From Lachnotalea glycerini (GTDB lineage: Bacteria > Bacillota > Clostridia > Lachnospirales > Lachnospiraceae), in assembly GCF_003201285.1 (NCBI RefSeq), contig NZ_QICS01000008.1:62001-126000 (forward strand): DNA of 64,000 bases. Reading direction: 5' to 3'. The position numbers and the translations under genes are program-made. Positions 45,589-54,943 of this stretch are shown here, one piece after another. The notes under the pieces were generated by a model. That model saw only the letters and a program-made list of their open reading frames with translations, was not told the DNA's origin and made no database searches. The number at the start of each line of letters is the position of its first letter. The first letter of the stretch is position 1.

Positions 45589-46746
45589 ATGTTATTTAAA
45601 AATAATAAAAAAAAGAAAGAGGATGGAAAGCAAATACAATCTCTGTCATATAAAGAACATAATATTACACGACCTTTGTGGGAAACAACATTTGAGGAAG
45701 ATAGCAAGGAGTTTATCGATTATTATTATAATAATAAAGTGACTGATAACAGTATATGGGTTGCTAAAGAAGGCGATTTAATACTTTCTATGGCACAACT
45801 TAACCCTTATCAGATACATTTGGGCTTATCAATCGTTTTGGCACATTATATTGTTGGCGTGGCAACCTTAGAGGAATACCGCAGGAAGGGTTTTATGAGA
45901 AGTATTCTGGCCGCCTGTTTTGAACAAATGTATAAAAATAAAGAGCCTTTTACTTATTTAATGCCGGCAAAGGAAGAATATTATACAGCTTTTGACTTTG
46001 TAACAGTTTATTATCAAAAGAGCGGCATTCTTCTTGAAACTTCAGATGAAACAGAGCTTACCTTTAAAAATGCTTCGGAGGAGGACTTTAAATATCTGGC
46101 ATGGTTTTCGGAGGAAGTTCTATCGGAAAAATATAAGGTATTTGTTAATAGAGAAGAAAGTTATTACCAGATGATAAAAGCACAGTATGAGGCAGAGCAT
46201 GGTGGAATAATTTGTGTTTACCATTCAGATTTGTTGGTTGGATATTTTTTCTATGGTGAATATGAAGCGATTGAAATTATGGAACCGGTTTGCCTTGATA
46301 CATACCGTGATGAATTGGTTCACGTAATAGCAAAGAAGTTTAAGGGTTGTGAAAAGCAAATTAGAGTAACAGCTTTTGATTTCTTAAATGAAGATGCTTT
46401 TAAAAATATAACCACGAAACCTACAGTTATGACCAGAATTGTTTCACTTGATATGTTTGTAAAATATCTTAAGGCCTCAGAGCCTGTTAAACTGATTTTA
46501 CAAATTGAAGACCAATTTATAGAGCAAAATAACGGAATTTTTGAATTATACATTGATGATAATAGTACAGAGTTTGAGCGTACCTCTGCAGAACCTGAAA
46601 TTAAGCTTAGTATCAGTGAATTTACAGCATTGTGTTTTTATGAAATATTACCAAAAGGAATAGAAGAGAAAGCGAATGAATATGTTATAAATAAGCTTAA
46701 TAAGGTTTCAAAATTTCATTCAATTTTTTTGAATGAGTTTGTATAG
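45589..46746 (+). CDS. Eis-like GNAT acetyltransferase with SCP2 domain
   Basis: The 385-residue protein has an N-terminal GNAT fold (VGVATLEEYRRKGFMRSILAACFEQM is the acetyl-CoA motif), a second GNAT-like region (about 180-260) and a C-terminal sterol-carrier-like domain, the layout of Eis-family N-acetyltransferases. Eis enzymes acetylate amines including aminoglycosides; the substrate here is unknown. ATG 45589 follows GGAGG; an upstream in-frame ATG at 45556 lacks an RBS. It ends before the Cys T-box. Confidence 0.82.
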   Translation: MLFKNNKKKKEDGKQIQSLSYKEHNITRPLWETTFEEDSKEFIDYYYNNKVTDNSIWVAKEGDLILSMAQLNPYQIHLGLSIVLAHYIVGVATLEEYRRKGFMRSILAACFEQMYKNKEPFTYLMPAKEEYYTAFDFVTVYYQKSGILLETSDETELTFKNASEEDFKYLAWFSEEVLSEKYKVFVNREESYYQMIKAQYEAEHGGIICVYHSDLLVGYFFYGEYEAIEIMEPVCLDTYRDELVHVIAKKFKGCEKQIRVTAFDFLNEDAFKNITTKPTVMTRIVSLDMFVKYLKASEPVKLILQIEDQFIEQNNGIFELYIDDNSTEFERTSAEPEIKLSISEFTALCFYEILPKGIEEKANEYVINKLNKVSKFHSIFLNEFV

Positions 46747-46756
46747 CAATATTTGG

Positions 46757-47050
46757 TTGACAAAATACAGTTTTTTGAATACACTATAATAGAAGATAAA
46801 TGTGTTGAGTGGAAAAAGTAGTTTGGTAAAATTAGCAGAGAGGAATTGTCATCGGCTGAAAGCAATTCTTATATTTTAACAAATGAATGTGCGTCCAGGA
46901 GCAGATTAGGTGAAAACTTTTAGTAGCTTAATACGAATAACACCCGTTAAGTGTATAAGTGGAAGGGATAGGACTATACCTTTACATAGAGTGGAACCGC
47001 GGATAACTTCGTCTCTAATTTTGAGATGAGGTTTATTTTTTATTCTATTG
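46757..47050 (+). promoter_or_regulatory. Cysteine T-box riboswitch with promoter
   Basis: Promoter TTGACA (46757-46762), 17 bases, TACACT (46780-46785). The leader has a Stem I region (46800-46905), a specifier loop around GAATGTGCG, the T-box core GTGGAACCGCGG (46991-47002), and a terminator stem AACTTCGTCTC with GAGATGAGGTT followed by T residues. TGT (46888-46890) and TGC (46890-46892) both encode Cys, in agreement with cysE and cysS downstream. Uncharged tRNA-Cys should favour readthrough. Confidence 0.92.
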
Positions 47051-47159
47051 GAAAGTTCATTAAAGTAATAAAGTAAAATTCTGTAGCAAAAATAGGGTAT
47101 GTTAAATTTATTCGAGACAGAATATTTGCATTCTCATTTAAATTAAGGGAGGTCTAATT

Positions 47160-47831
47160 ATGGGAATGATTCAATATATAAAAGAAGAAATCAATGTTAT
47201 AACAGAAAGAGATCCGGCGATTCGATCACCCTGGGAGGTGTTGCTGTATCCAAGCTTTAAGGTGATGTTGCATTATAGAGTTGCTAATAAATTATACAAA
47301 AAAGGACATTTTTTTCTGGCTAGATGGGTATCACAAAGAGCAGTAAGAAAAACTGGAATAGAAATACACCCTGGTGCTACGATTGGAAAGGGACTTTTTA
47401 TTGATCACGGCAGCGGCGTTATAATTGGTGAAACCACAATTATAGGAGAAAATGTAACATTATATCAGGGTGTTACTCTGGGAGGAACTGGAAAAGAAAA
47501 GGGAAAGAGACATCCAACATTGAAAGATAATGTAATGGTAAGTGCAGGCGCAAAAGTAATCGGTTCCTTTACAGTTGGAGAAAATTCAAAAATTGGTGCT
47601 GGCTCTGTAGTATTAAATGAAGTGCCTCCAAACTGTACTGTTGTAGGTGTTCCGGGCAGGATTGTTAAACAGGATAATATAAAAATTCCAAGAAGTGATA
47701 TGGATCAGATTCATCTTCCCGATCCCATTTATTGTGATCTCATGGAGCTTAAAAAAGAAAATGAGGAATTAAGAGGTTGTATTGAGAAGATTCAAAAATG
47801 TTTAAAAAAGACAGACGTTGATATACAATAA
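47160..47831 (+). CDS. cysE: Serine O-acetyltransferase
   Basis: Makes O-acetylserine for cysteine synthesis. The 223-residue protein is a left-handed beta-helix hexapeptide enzyme: [23 protein letters not shown]-type repeats with the catalytic His in [25 protein letters not shown], then [12 protein letters not shown] and the C-terminal GVPGRIV. The short N-terminus is of the Gram-positive form. First gene behind the Cys T-box. Confidence 0.95.
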   Translation: MGMIQYIKEEINVITERDPAIRSPWEVLLYPSFKVMLHYRVANKLYKKGHFFLARWVSQRAVRKTGIEIHPGATIGKGLFIDHGSGVIIGETTIIGENVTLYQGVTLGGTGKEKGKRHPTLKDNVMVSAGAKVIGSFTVGENSKIGAGSVVLNEVPPNCTVVGVPGRIVKQDNIKIPRSDMDQIHLPDPIYCDLMELKKENEELRGCIEKIQKCLKKTDVDIQ

Positions 47832-47850
47832 AAAAATAAAGGAGAAAAAC

Positions 47851-49248
47851 ATGAAACTGTACAATACTTTAACGCGACAAAAGGAAGATTTTAAACCCAT
47901 TGAAGAAGGCAAGGTTAGAATGTATGTATGCGGGCCTACGGTTTATAATTTTATTCATATTGGTAATGCAAGGCCAATGATTATTTTTGATACGGTTAGA
48001 CGATATATGGAATACAAAGGATTTTCAGTAAATTATGTATCGAATTTTACTGATGTGGATGATAAGATAATTAAAAAGGCAATTGAGGAGGGAGTACCCT
48101 CGTCTGAGATTTCAACCCGCTATATAGCAGAATGTAAGCAGGATATGGAATCTCTTAATGTACGGCCTGCTACAAAGCATCCCTTAGCTACCGAAGAGAT
48201 TGACGGAATGATTGCGATGATACAGACGCTGATTGATAAAGACTATGCATATGCAAAAGAAGGTACGGTATATTTCAGAACCAAAAAATTCGACGAATAT
48301 GGAAAGTTATCTAAGAAAAATTTGGATGAATTGGAGGCTGGAAAGCGTATTGCAGTAGAAGAACAAAAAGAAGACGAAATGGATTTTGTATTATGGAAGC
48401 CAAAAAAGGATGGGGAACCTTACTGGGAATCACCGTGGGGAAAAGGCCGCCCAGGCTGGCATATTGAATGTTCAGTAATGGCTAAAAAGTATTTGGGTGA
48501 TGAAATTGATATTCATGCAGGGGGAGAAGATTTAATATTCCCTCACCATGAGAATGAAATTGCTCAAAGTGAAGCGAGCAATGGAAAGCAGTTTTCAAGG
48601 TATTGGCTTCACAACGGTTTTTTAAATATCGATAATAAAAAGATGTCCAAATCGTTAGGAAATTTCTTTACGGTCAGAGATATCAGTGAAAAATATAATT
48701 TGCAAGTGCTGCGTTTCTTTATGCTTAGTGCTCATTACAGAAGCCCTTTAAACTTTAGTGCAGATTTAATGGAGGCTTCGAAAAACGGTTTGGAACGAAT
48801 TCTTACTGCGGTAGATAATTTAAAACATTTAAAGGAGGCTTCTGAGAAACTTTCCATAACAGAAGAAGAAGCTTCTAATTTAAAGGCAGCAGAAGAATTT
48901 GTTCGAAAGTTTGAAGAGGCCATGGATGATGATTTTAATACAGCAGATGCGGTTTCAGTGGTTTTTGAACTGGTAAAATATGCAAATATGAATTCGAGTG
49001 TTAATTATTCTAAGGAATATTTAGATAAGTTATATAAGCAAATAAAAATGCTGTGCGATATTCTGGGTATTGTTGTTGATAGGGAAGTTGAAATTTTAGC
49101 AGAAGATATTGAGAATTTGATAGAAGAGAGACAGGCAGCGAGAAAGTCTAGAAATTTTGCAAGAGCAGATGAAATCAGAGATGAATTACTTTCGCAAGGA
49201 ATCGTGTTAGAGGATACAAGAGAAGGGGTAAAATGGAAAAAAGCATAG
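47851..49248 (+). CDS. cysS: Cysteinyl-tRNA synthetase
   Basis: Charges tRNA-Cys. It has 465 residues. The HIGH motif is HIGNARP after the zinc-site GPTVYNF; further Zn ligands lie in HIECSVMA and HHENE; the KMSKS motif is [12 protein letters not shown] 47851 follows AAAGGAG; the upstream in-frame start at 47818 overlaps the cysE end and lacks an RBS. It is cotranscribed with cysE and overlaps mrnC by 16 bases. Confidence 0.97.
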   Translation: MKLYNTLTRQKEDFKPIEEGKVRMYVCGPTVYNFIHIGNARPMIIFDTVRRYMEYKGFSVNYVSNFTDVDDKIIKKAIEEGVPSSEISTRYIAECKQDMESLNVRPATKHPLATEEIDGMIAMIQTLIDKDYAYAKEGTVYFRTKKFDEYGKLSKKNLDELEAGKRIAVEEQKEDEMDFVLWKPKKDGEPYWESPWGKGRPGWHIECSVMAKKYLGDEIDIHAGGEDLIFPHHENEIAQSEASNGKQFSRYWLHNGFLNIDNKKMSKSLGNFFTVRDISEKYNLQVLRFFMLSAHYRSPLNFSADLMEASKNGLERILTAVDNLKHLKEASEKLSITEEEASNLKAAEEFVRKFEEAMDDDFNTADAVSVVFELVKYANMNSSVNYSKEYLDKLYKQIKMLCDILGIVVDREVEILAEDIENLIEERQAARKSRNFARADEIRDELLSQGIVLEDTREGVKWKKA

Positions 49249-49679
49249 AAGGTATCATGCCTTATTTAGAGCAGGCATTTAATCTGCCTAAGGTGGATAT
49301 CAGAACGTATTCACCGTTGGTATTAGCCTATATCGGAGATGGAATTTATGATATCATAATCAGAACTATTATCGTTACAAAAGGGAATAGTCAGCCAAAT
49401 AAGCTGCATAAAAGAACAAGTCGTTTAGTAAAAGCTTCTGCCCAATCAGCTATGATAGAAGCTGTTATGGAAGAGCTTTCGGAGGAGGAACGAAAGATTT
49501 ACAAACGAGGTCGAAATGCAAAGTCTGCAACTGTGGCTAAAAATGCCTCCATGGTAGATTATAGACGTGCAACAGGATTTGAAGCACTAATGGGATACTT
49601 GTATTTGCAAGGACAATTTGAACGAATGATAAACTTGATCAAGAGCGGTTTAGAGAAAAGTGAATTAGAAGAAAAATAA
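49233..49679 (+). CDS. mrnC: Mini-ribonuclease 3
   Basis: Processes the ends of 23S rRNA in Firmicutes. The 148-residue protein has an RNase III catalytic domain without the dsRNA-binding domain: [17 protein letters not shown] and [15 protein letters not shown] with the acidic [13 protein letters not shown] helix. It overlaps the cysS end, and the cysS-mrnC-rlmB order is conserved in Firmicutes. Confidence 0.94.
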   Translation: MEKSIEGIMPYLEQAFNLPKVDIRTYSPLVLAYIGDGIYDIIIRTIIVTKGNSQPNKLHKRTSRLVKASAQSAMIEAVMEELSEEERKIYKRGRNAKSATVAKNASMVDYRRATGFEALMGYLYLQGQFERMINLIKSGLEKSELEEK

Positions 49680-49705
49680 GAATACCATTATTATAGGAGG
49701 TAGCA

Positions 49706-50446
49706 GTGAGATACGAGGAATTAACGATTGAAGGAAGAAATGCAGTGTTGGAAGCCTTTAGGGCAGGAAAGACTATAGATAAGGTTTTCATTTTAGACGG
49801 ATGTCAGGACGGTCCGATTAAAACGATAACCCGAGAAGCAAGAAAGTATGATACCATTATCAATTATGTGAATAAGGACAGATTGGATAATATGTCAGAG
49901 ACAGGCAAGCACCAAGGAGTCATTGCTTATGCGGCAGCCTATGAATACGCAGAAGTGGAAGATATTTTAAACATAGCTAAGGAAAAGAACGAGCCGCCAT
50001 TTGTCATATTACTTGATAACATTGAAGATCCTCATAATTTGGGAGCAATTATTCGTACAGCAAATCTGGCTGGAGCTCATGGCGTTATTATCCCTAAACG
50101 GCGTGCAGTAGGACTTACTGCTACTGTAGCGAAAACCTCTGCAGGTGCAATTAATTACACTCCTGTTGCAAAGGTTACTAATTTGGGCAATACCATAGAA
50201 GAGTTGAAAGAGCAGGGAATGTGGTTTGTATGTGCTGATATGGGCGGAGATTTAATGTACAAGCTTGATTTAAAGGGGCCAATCGGACTTGTTATAGGAA
50301 GTGAGGGAGAAGGTGTAAGTAGACTGGTAAAGGAAAAGTGTGATTTTGCTGCTTCTATCCCTATGCATGGAGATATAGATTCCTTGAATGCATCGGTAGC
50401 AATGGGAGTATTGTCTTATGAAATAGTAAGACAGAGAATGAGCTAG
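49706..50446 (+). CDS. rlmB: 23S rRNA (guanosine-2'-O-)-methyltransferase RlmB-like
   Basis: SpoU-family TrmH methyltransferase of 246 residues. The start is GTG 49706 behind AGGAGG. An N-terminal ribosomal-L30e-like substrate domain precedes the knotted SPOUT domain with LLDNIEDPHNLGAIIRTANLAGA, VIGSEGEGVSRLV and IPMHGDIDSLNASVAMGVL, the three family motifs. Confidence 0.95.
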   Translation: MRYEELTIEGRNAVLEAFRAGKTIDKVFILDGCQDGPIKTITREARKYDTIINYVNKDRLDNMSETGKHQGVIAYAAAYEYAEVEDILNIAKEKNEPPFVILLDNIEDPHNLGAIIRTANLAGAHGVIIPKRRAVGLTATVAKTSAGAINYTPVAKVTNLGNTIEELKEQGMWFVCADMGGDLMYKLDLKGPIGLVIGSEGEGVSRLVKEKCDFAASIPMHGDIDSLNASVAMGVLSYEIVRQRMS

Positions 50447-50480
50447 AAATGAGGAGTTGTTATAAAAAGTAGGTGAGTAT

Positions 50481-51101
50481 GTGAATAAGTACAACGAAAT
50501 GAGCGATGAACATTTAATTCGTTTAGCACAGAATGGAAATAATCAGGTAATGGATTATCTGATGGAAAAGTACAAGAATTTTGTTAGAAAAAAAGCATAT
50601 GAATTATATATAACTGGTGGAGATAATGATGATTTGATACAGGAAGGAATGATTGGACTTTTTAAGGCAGTCAGAGATTTTAATATTAAAAAGGATACTT
50701 CATTTTTTACTTTCGCAGATTTATGCATATCCAGGCAATTATATACTGCAATTCATGCCTCCAAAAGAAAAAAACATATACCTTTAAATACCTATGTTTC
50801 CTTATATTCAGCAATGTCAGAGGAAGAGAATGAGAATCAGACACTGATGAATCAGGTCTATTCGATAAAAGACAAAAATCCAGAAGAATTGGTTATTGAT
50901 AAAGAAAACAAAGGGTATATTGAAGAGCAATTGCATGAAAATTTAAGTCCCTTTGAAATGGAAGTACTGGATTTGTATATAGCAGGTACTCCTTATTCAC
51001 AAATAGCACAGATTTTGGTGAGAACTCCTAAGTCTGTAGATAATGCAATTCAGCGAATTCGAGGGAAGTTAAGTACAATTTTGGCAAAGAAGTTTGAATA
51101 A
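50481..51101 (+). CDS. sigH: RNA polymerase sigma-H-like factor
   Basis: The 206-residue sigma-70 family factor has region 2 (MDYLMEKYKNFVRKKAYELYITGGDNDDLIQEGMIGLFKAV in short form, DDLIQEGMIGL) and region 4 HTH (YSQIAQILVRTPKSVDNAIQRIRGKL). The position after rlmB is the usual one for sigH, which controls early stationary phase and sporulation genes. The start is GTG 50481. A terminator follows. Confidence 0.93.
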   Translation: MNKYNEMSDEHLIRLAQNGNNQVMDYLMEKYKNFVRKKAYELYITGGDNDDLIQEGMIGLFKAVRDFNIKKDTSFFTFADLCISRQLYTAIHASKRKKHIPLNTYVSLYSAMSEEENENQTLMNQVYSIKDKNPEELVIDKENKGYIEEQLHENLSPFEMEVLDLYIAGTPYSQIAQILVRTPKSVDNAIQRIRGKLSTILAKKFE

Positions 51102-51105
51102 TTGC

Positions 51106-51145
51106 AAAAGGCAATAGAAAATAAATACTTTTTCGTTGCCTTTTG
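51106..51145 (+). terminator. Rho-independent terminator of sigH
   Basis: AAAAGGCAA and TTGCCTTTT flank a 21-base loop. Confidence 0.75.
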
Positions 51146-51218
51146 TCTTATCTAAAGACAATAAAATTATAAATTTTTGTATTTGTAAAATAAATTCACA
51201 CAAATTGTATCATAACAC

Positions 51219-51247
51219 TTGACTTTTAATGAATAATATAATATATT
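51219..51247 (+). promoter_or_regulatory. Promoter of tRNA-Thr
   Basis: TTGACT, a 17-base spacer and TATATT, 21 bases before the tRNA. Confidence 0.8.
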
Positions 51248-51267
51248 ATACAAGGTTACATAAGAAT

Positions 51268-51340
51268 GCTGTTATAGCTCAGGTGGTAGAGCGCAACATT
51301 GGTAGTGTTGAGGTCACGAGTTCGACTCTCGTTAACAGCT
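51268..51340 (+). tRNA. tRNA-Thr (anticodon GGT)
   Basis: Acceptor GCTGTTA with TAACAGC, anticodon arm CAACA-TTGGTAG-TGTTG giving GGT, T arm ACGAG-TTCGACT-CTCGT. CCA is not encoded. It borders the integrative element and its 3' end is the likeliest attachment site. Confidence 0.95.
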
Positions 51341-51356
51341 TAGTGAAAATTAGTTT

Positions 51357-51403
51357 AAAATAGCTTCAAATCCTTTAATAGTAAGGGTTTGAAGCTATTT
51401 TTT
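51357..51403 (+). terminator. Rho-independent terminator after tRNA-Thr
   Basis: AAAATAGCTTCAAATCC pairs with GGGTTTGAAGCTATTTT (one G-T pair) and is followed by T residues. Confidence 0.9.
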
Positions 51404-51439
51404 AATAGTCTGTAATTTTGTAAAGTTGTGTAAAATAGA

Positions 51440-51575
51440 GTTAGTCATAAGTTAGTCAGTCGATAATTGTCAGATAATTCACAAGCAAAATTCGGAACAA
51501 GTTAGTCAAAAAGTTAGTCAAAACCCCCTATATTTTCTAGGTACTTAGGCTGTATAAAAATTTCTAGGTTAGTCA
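51440..51575 (+). repeat. Five GTTAGTCA repeats beside the integrase
   Basis: Exact GTTAGTCA at 51440, 51451, 51501, 51513 and 51568, as two close pairs (11 and 12 bases apart) and one single. Position next to the integrase 3' end and the tRNA suits arm-type integrase binding sites. Confidence 0.65.
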
Positions 51576-51592
51576 AATTTATGCAATTTCTT

Positions 51593-52714
51593 TTATATGC
51601 ACATGATATTATCTAGTTTATCTGTTAAATCTGTTTTGTTTTCCATTAAGTGAGTATAAATCTCCAAAGTCACTTTTATACTTGAATGTCCTAAAAGCCT
51701 TTGAGCTTCTTTTACATCAACCCCACCATGATATAACATAGTAGCATAGTTGTGGCGAAAGATATGAGGAGTAAGATCAGTTACCTGGATACCATGTTGT
51801 GTTACCTTATTTTGGTATATTATTTTAGGAGTTCCACCCATAGCACAGTTTATCTTATTAAAGATATCATTCCAAAATCGTTTAAAAGTTGCGCTACTCA
51901 TAATTGTTCTATTTTGCCCTGTAAATAAGTAAAGGGTATCAATAGTGTTTATATATCTTTCTAGTGAGTGAGATAGGTTAATAGGCATGTTTACTTGTCT
52001 ATTGGATTTAATTGTTTTAGGGTCTTTAATATGGCTACCCCCTGCCCATGATAGAGATTTATTTACACTGATACACCTATTTGAATAATCAATATCTTTC
52101 CTACTTAGTGCAAGCACCTCTGAACGTCTCATGCCAGTATATAGAAGAATATCAATAAATGCCTGCTCCTTGTCAGTAAACTCACACTTTTTGATTGCTT
52201 CTTTTTCTTTATCGGTTAAAGCTCGCTTTTGAGATTCATTTTGTTTAGATACTTTTATACTTCGACATACATTCTTATAGACCAAGCCATCGTCTATTGC
52301 ATCCTCAAGCATTTGATTCATGGTGATCTTAATCATCCTTTGAGTTTCTGAAGAATGACTCTTGCTATTTATAAGCATTTGCACATCAATTTTTCTTAAA
52401 TCCATTAAACGGATATCATTAATAGCATTAAGGTGATTCCTGATGATGTTTTCGTAATTCATATACGTACTGGTAGCAACGTTATTTTTGTATGCCACAA
52501 TCCAATCCTTAGCCCATTTACCCACAGTAAGTCCTTTATCGTTAGCATATGTACCTTTATTGACTTGTGTAATTATTTCAGCCTTTAAACGTTCCAGTTC
52601 AGGGATAGAGTGAGCGTATATAGTTGGGGCATAAATTCTTCTACCATCTTCATCATGTCCAACTATGACGTTTGCAGCATATCGGCCATCTTTTCTTTTC
52701 TTGTATTTTGCCAT
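51593..52714 (-). CDS. int: Tyrosine recombinase/integrase
   Basis: Inserts and excises the element. The 373-residue protein has an N-terminal arm-type DNA-binding region (about 1-55), a SAM-like core-binding domain (about 60-165) and the catalytic domain with Arg196 (TGMRRSE), His317-x2-Arg320 (HIFR), His343 (LGHSS) and nucleophile Tyr353 (IYTHL). It is transcribed toward tRNA-Thr, the usual geometry for tRNA-targeting integrases. Confidence 0.95.
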   Translation of the reverse strand: MAKYKKRKDGRYAANVIVGHDEDGRRIYAPTIYAHSIPELERLKAEIITQVNKGTYANDKGLTVGKWAKDWIVAYKNNVATSTYMNYENIIRNHLNAINDIRLMDLRKIDVQMLINSKSHSSETQRMIKITMNQMLEDAIDDGLVYKNVCRSIKVSKQNESQKRALTDKEKEAIKKCEFTDKEQAFIDILLYTGMRRSEVLALSRKDIDYSNRCISVNKSLSWAGGSHIKDPKTIKSNRQVNMPINLSHSLERYINTIDTLYLFTGQNRTIMSSATFKRFWNDIFNKINCAMGGTPKIIYQNKVTQHGIQVTDLTPHIFRHNYATMLYHGGVDVKEAQRLLGHSSIKVTLEIYTHLMENKTDLTDKLDNIMCI

Positions 52715-52781
52715 TAAATTTTTGTTCCTTTCTTATAAAAGGGTATAAAAAATAACCCTCGATTTTCCATCAGGATTATGA

Positions 52782-52880
52782 TATAATTCTACTTGTCGAA
52801 GGTAGAGTTATTCGTAAACCAGTCATGTTACGAGTAATCTATATGAAGCCGTTTCCGATCCATGGAAGCGGTTTTATTTT
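52782..52880 (+). ncRNA. Candidate small RNA between integrase and zinc-ribbon genes
   Basis: On the plus strand, antiparallel to both neighbours, TATAAT (52782-52787) with a poor -35 leads to about 85 bases with two hairpins. The first is AGTTATTCGTAA with TTACGAGTAAT (52807-52838); the second is AAGCCGTTTCC with GGAAGCGGTTT (52846-52874) followed by a T-rich tail, a good terminator. TGTCGAA (52794-52800) lies at its start. No open reading frame fits. Confidence 0.5.
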
Positions 52881-52886
52881 GTTTTA

Positions 52887-53381
52887 TTAAGATTCTTTCT
52901 TTTTGTTAGCAAATATCATAAAAATAATAAGTAAAACACCAAAGAAGATTGAAAGATTTGACCAAATACCTAAGTCGGTAAAGGAACCTATTTCAATTTT
53001 TGCAAATAAACCTCCGATTATGTAAAAGCATGCTGGTATAATAAAGCTAGATTTGCTTGACTTACTCCGATTAACAACTGTTAAAATTCCAGCTATCAAC
53101 ATAAACAAAGCAAGAAAAAACCCGAATGAACCACTTGTTTCGCCACTTTCAGAAAGTGCATTACCTACTCCAGCGGCGCAAGACTGAAAAGAGATTATAA
53201 CAAATAGTATAATGGATATAATTCCAATTGTTGTCTTTGCACCCTTAAATTTTGTTTTTGAATCGTCAATAGTTACAGTTACTTTTGCCTGCTGTGTAAA
53301 AATGGGATGACCGCAGTTAGGACAACTAGTCGCTTGGTCGGATATTTCCTTTCCACATTCTTTACATGTTGTTAATGCCAT
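52887..53381 (-). CDS. Zinc-ribbon membrane protein
   Basis: A 164-residue protein starting with a zinc ribbon (CKECGKEIS then CPNCGHPIF, four Cys) followed by about four hydrophobic segments with no other domain. The start at 53381 is chosen because AGAGGG precedes it; a longer frame begins with non-family sequence. Common as an accessory gene in Clostridia elements; role unknown. It may be a lysogenic-conversion gene. Confidence 0.75.
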   Translation of the reverse strand: MALTTCKECGKEISDQATSCPNCGHPIFTQQAKVTVTIDDSKTKFKGAKTTIGIISIILFVIISFQSCAAGVGNALSESGETSGSFGFFLALFMLIAGILTVVNRSKSSKSSFIIPACFYIIGGLFAKIEIGSFTDLGIWSNLSIFFGVLLIIFMIFANKKKES

Positions 53382-53463
53382 ATGTATTCCCTCTTTCTCA
53401 TAAGTTTTATTTATGCGATTATGCACATAGTTATATAATAGGAAAAATGTACCAATATGTCAA

Positions 53464-54165
53464 TCACAATCCGCCATAAAGAAATCTTTTTTCTTCCCTT
53501 AGAAGAGAAGATTCTAAGGGGTCTTGATGATAATGCATACGTGGCTCATATAAAGAGTGGTGGGATTGACAGGAATCTTTATTGAAATTAATCAACTTTC
53601 TACCGCATAAAGTACATTCTTTCACAGTGTACACAAACTTTTTGTGTTCATCACTATAAAAGTGAGAATACATGGACTTATCAAATTCACTCATTTTGTG
53701 ATATGTAACATATCTGTGCCAACGTCTATAGTCCTGAAAGGCATAGTCCGCGGCTTCATATGTTAAATAAAACAATTTTGATACATCATTGAGATTTTTA
53801 CATCTTGCATAATGTATTGCCATGCGAGGAGCAAGAATATGGCTTGCAAAATAATCGGCTTCTTTTTCGTGTTGTTCGGTTCTAGGTGTACCGTGTCCTA
53901 AAACATGATGTCCTAATTCATGCATTAGTGAAAAGCGAACTCTTCCATAAGGCATATTATCATTATAAAAAACTGTATTTTTAAGTGTAAATGCATCATT
54001 AGATACAACAAAGCAACCCTGTTTCTTTTTAGAAGATTGCGAATTATATGATTTTGTTTTAAAGCCATACATCTTTAATAATTTAAAACAATCAATAGGA
54101 AAAGAATGAACATCACATTCTTTGAATACTTCTAAAATTGATGATTTAATTTTTAAATAATCCAT
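53464..54165 (-). CDS. ImmA/IrrE-family metallopeptidase
   Basis: A 233-residue zinc protease: HELGHH (residues 82-87) with a downstream Glu in EKEADYFASHIL. In ICEBs1-like elements ImmA cuts the ImmR repressor to induce excision. A C-terminal extension has a CxxC pair (CTLCGRK) and His-rich segment CQSHHS, possibly a zinc site. It is 15 bases downstream of the repressor gene, as in immR-immA. Confidence 0.88.
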   Translation of the reverse strand: MDYLKIKSSILEVFKECDVHSFPIDCFKLLKMYGFKTKSYNSQSSKKKQGCFVVSNDAFTLKNTVFYNDNMPYGRVRFSLMHELGHHVLGHGTPRTEQHEKEADYFASHILAPRMAIHYARCKNLNDVSKLFYLTYEAADYAFQDYRRWHRYVTYHKMSEFDKSMYSHFYSDEHKKFVYTVKECTLCGRKLINFNKDSCQSHHSLYEPRMHYHQDPLESSLLREEKRFLYGGL

Positions 54166-54180
54166 ATTAGTACCTTTATA

Positions 54181-54765
54181 TTATTCTTCGTCATCATCCA
54201 CTGAAAATAATAATGACACCAAATCGTAAGCTTGTTCACGTGTTATCTTTTTACCATTTCTAGCAACCAGAGACTTGATATCTTCCTCGGTTGGTTCGTA
54301 TTTTTTCTTAGATTCTTTCTTTTCTTCCAATGATACGATATTCTGCTCTGTGTATTGAGGTATATAGGTTAAATCAGACACGCGATTTACAGCTTCTGCT
54401 TTGCCCTCCATATTAAGTTTATCAAATTCTTTTAAAAGATTTAATTCAATTTCAGAGTTCATATAAGTGGATAATCTTTTTAAAACATTATTATTTTTTT
54501 TGTGCATTTCTATTATTACAGGCGTTTTTGGTACTTCATATCCCATTAACCATGCTTCACTCACATTTAGTGCTAAAGATAAAATAGACAGCTTATCTTG
54601 GCCTGGCTCAACTCGACCAGATACATACTGGCTTAAATCGGATTTGCTAAGCTTAGTATTAAATTTTTCGCAAATAGGTTGAGCTAAATTAAGAATATCA
54701 ATCTGTTTAAGATTTCTCTCTTCCATAATTTCTTTAAGTCTTTTTGCAGTATTTCCTACTTTCAT
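54181..54765 (-). CDS. Phage-type repressor (ImmR/CI-like HTH protein)
   Basis: A 194-residue protein with an N-terminal HTH_3 domain (LKEIMEERNLKQIDILNLA and LSKSDLSQYVSGRVEPGQDKL, then VSEAWLMGYEV) and an acidic C-terminal region, without a LexA-type autoprotease. It is divergent from the DUF739 gene across operators with GTTCAA half-sites. The paired ImmA-like protease suggests induction by proteolysis. Confidence 0.9.
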   Translation of the reverse strand: MKVGNTAKRLKEIMEERNLKQIDILNLAQPICEKFNTKLSKSDLSQYVSGRVEPGQDKLSILSLALNVSEAWLMGYEVPKTPVIIEMHKKNNNVLKRLSTYMNSEIELNLLKEFDKLNMEGKAEAVNRVSDLTYIPQYTEQNIVSLEEKKESKKKYEPTEEDIKSLVARNGKKITREQAYDLVSLLFSVDDDEE

Positions 54766-54810
54766 GTTACCCCTTCGCTTTCATTTTATTATTTACTATA
54801 TTAACACGTT

Positions 54811-54919
54811 TTGAATAAAAGTTCAATAGACAAAAACAAAAAGTTCAAAATAATTGAATTTTAGTATTGACAGTGAATTTTATTGATGATAATATGAAGA
54901 TAGTTCAAACGCGTTGAAC
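54811..54919 (+). promoter_or_regulatory. Lysogeny switch: early promoter with repressor operators
   Basis: TTGACA (54867-54872), 17 bases, TAATAT (54890-54895) is flanked by GTTCAAAATAATTGAAT (54843-54859) and the perfect GTTCAAACGCGTTGAAC (54903-54919). A further TTGAAT/GTTCAA pair lies at 54811-54826. Sites before the -35 and at the transcription start suit a repressor controlling both directions. Confidence 0.85.
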
Positions 54920-54943
54920 ATTAAAAAGATAGGAGGAATAATC

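Noticed and set aside
51440-51575. Short repeats considered as a CRISPR array
   Set aside because: Repeat units are eight bases with uneven spacing and no cas genes; integrase sites fit better.
54914-54943. ATG start for the DUF739 gene
   Set aside because: It is inside the repressor operator, before the AGGAGG; TTG 54944 fits the family start.
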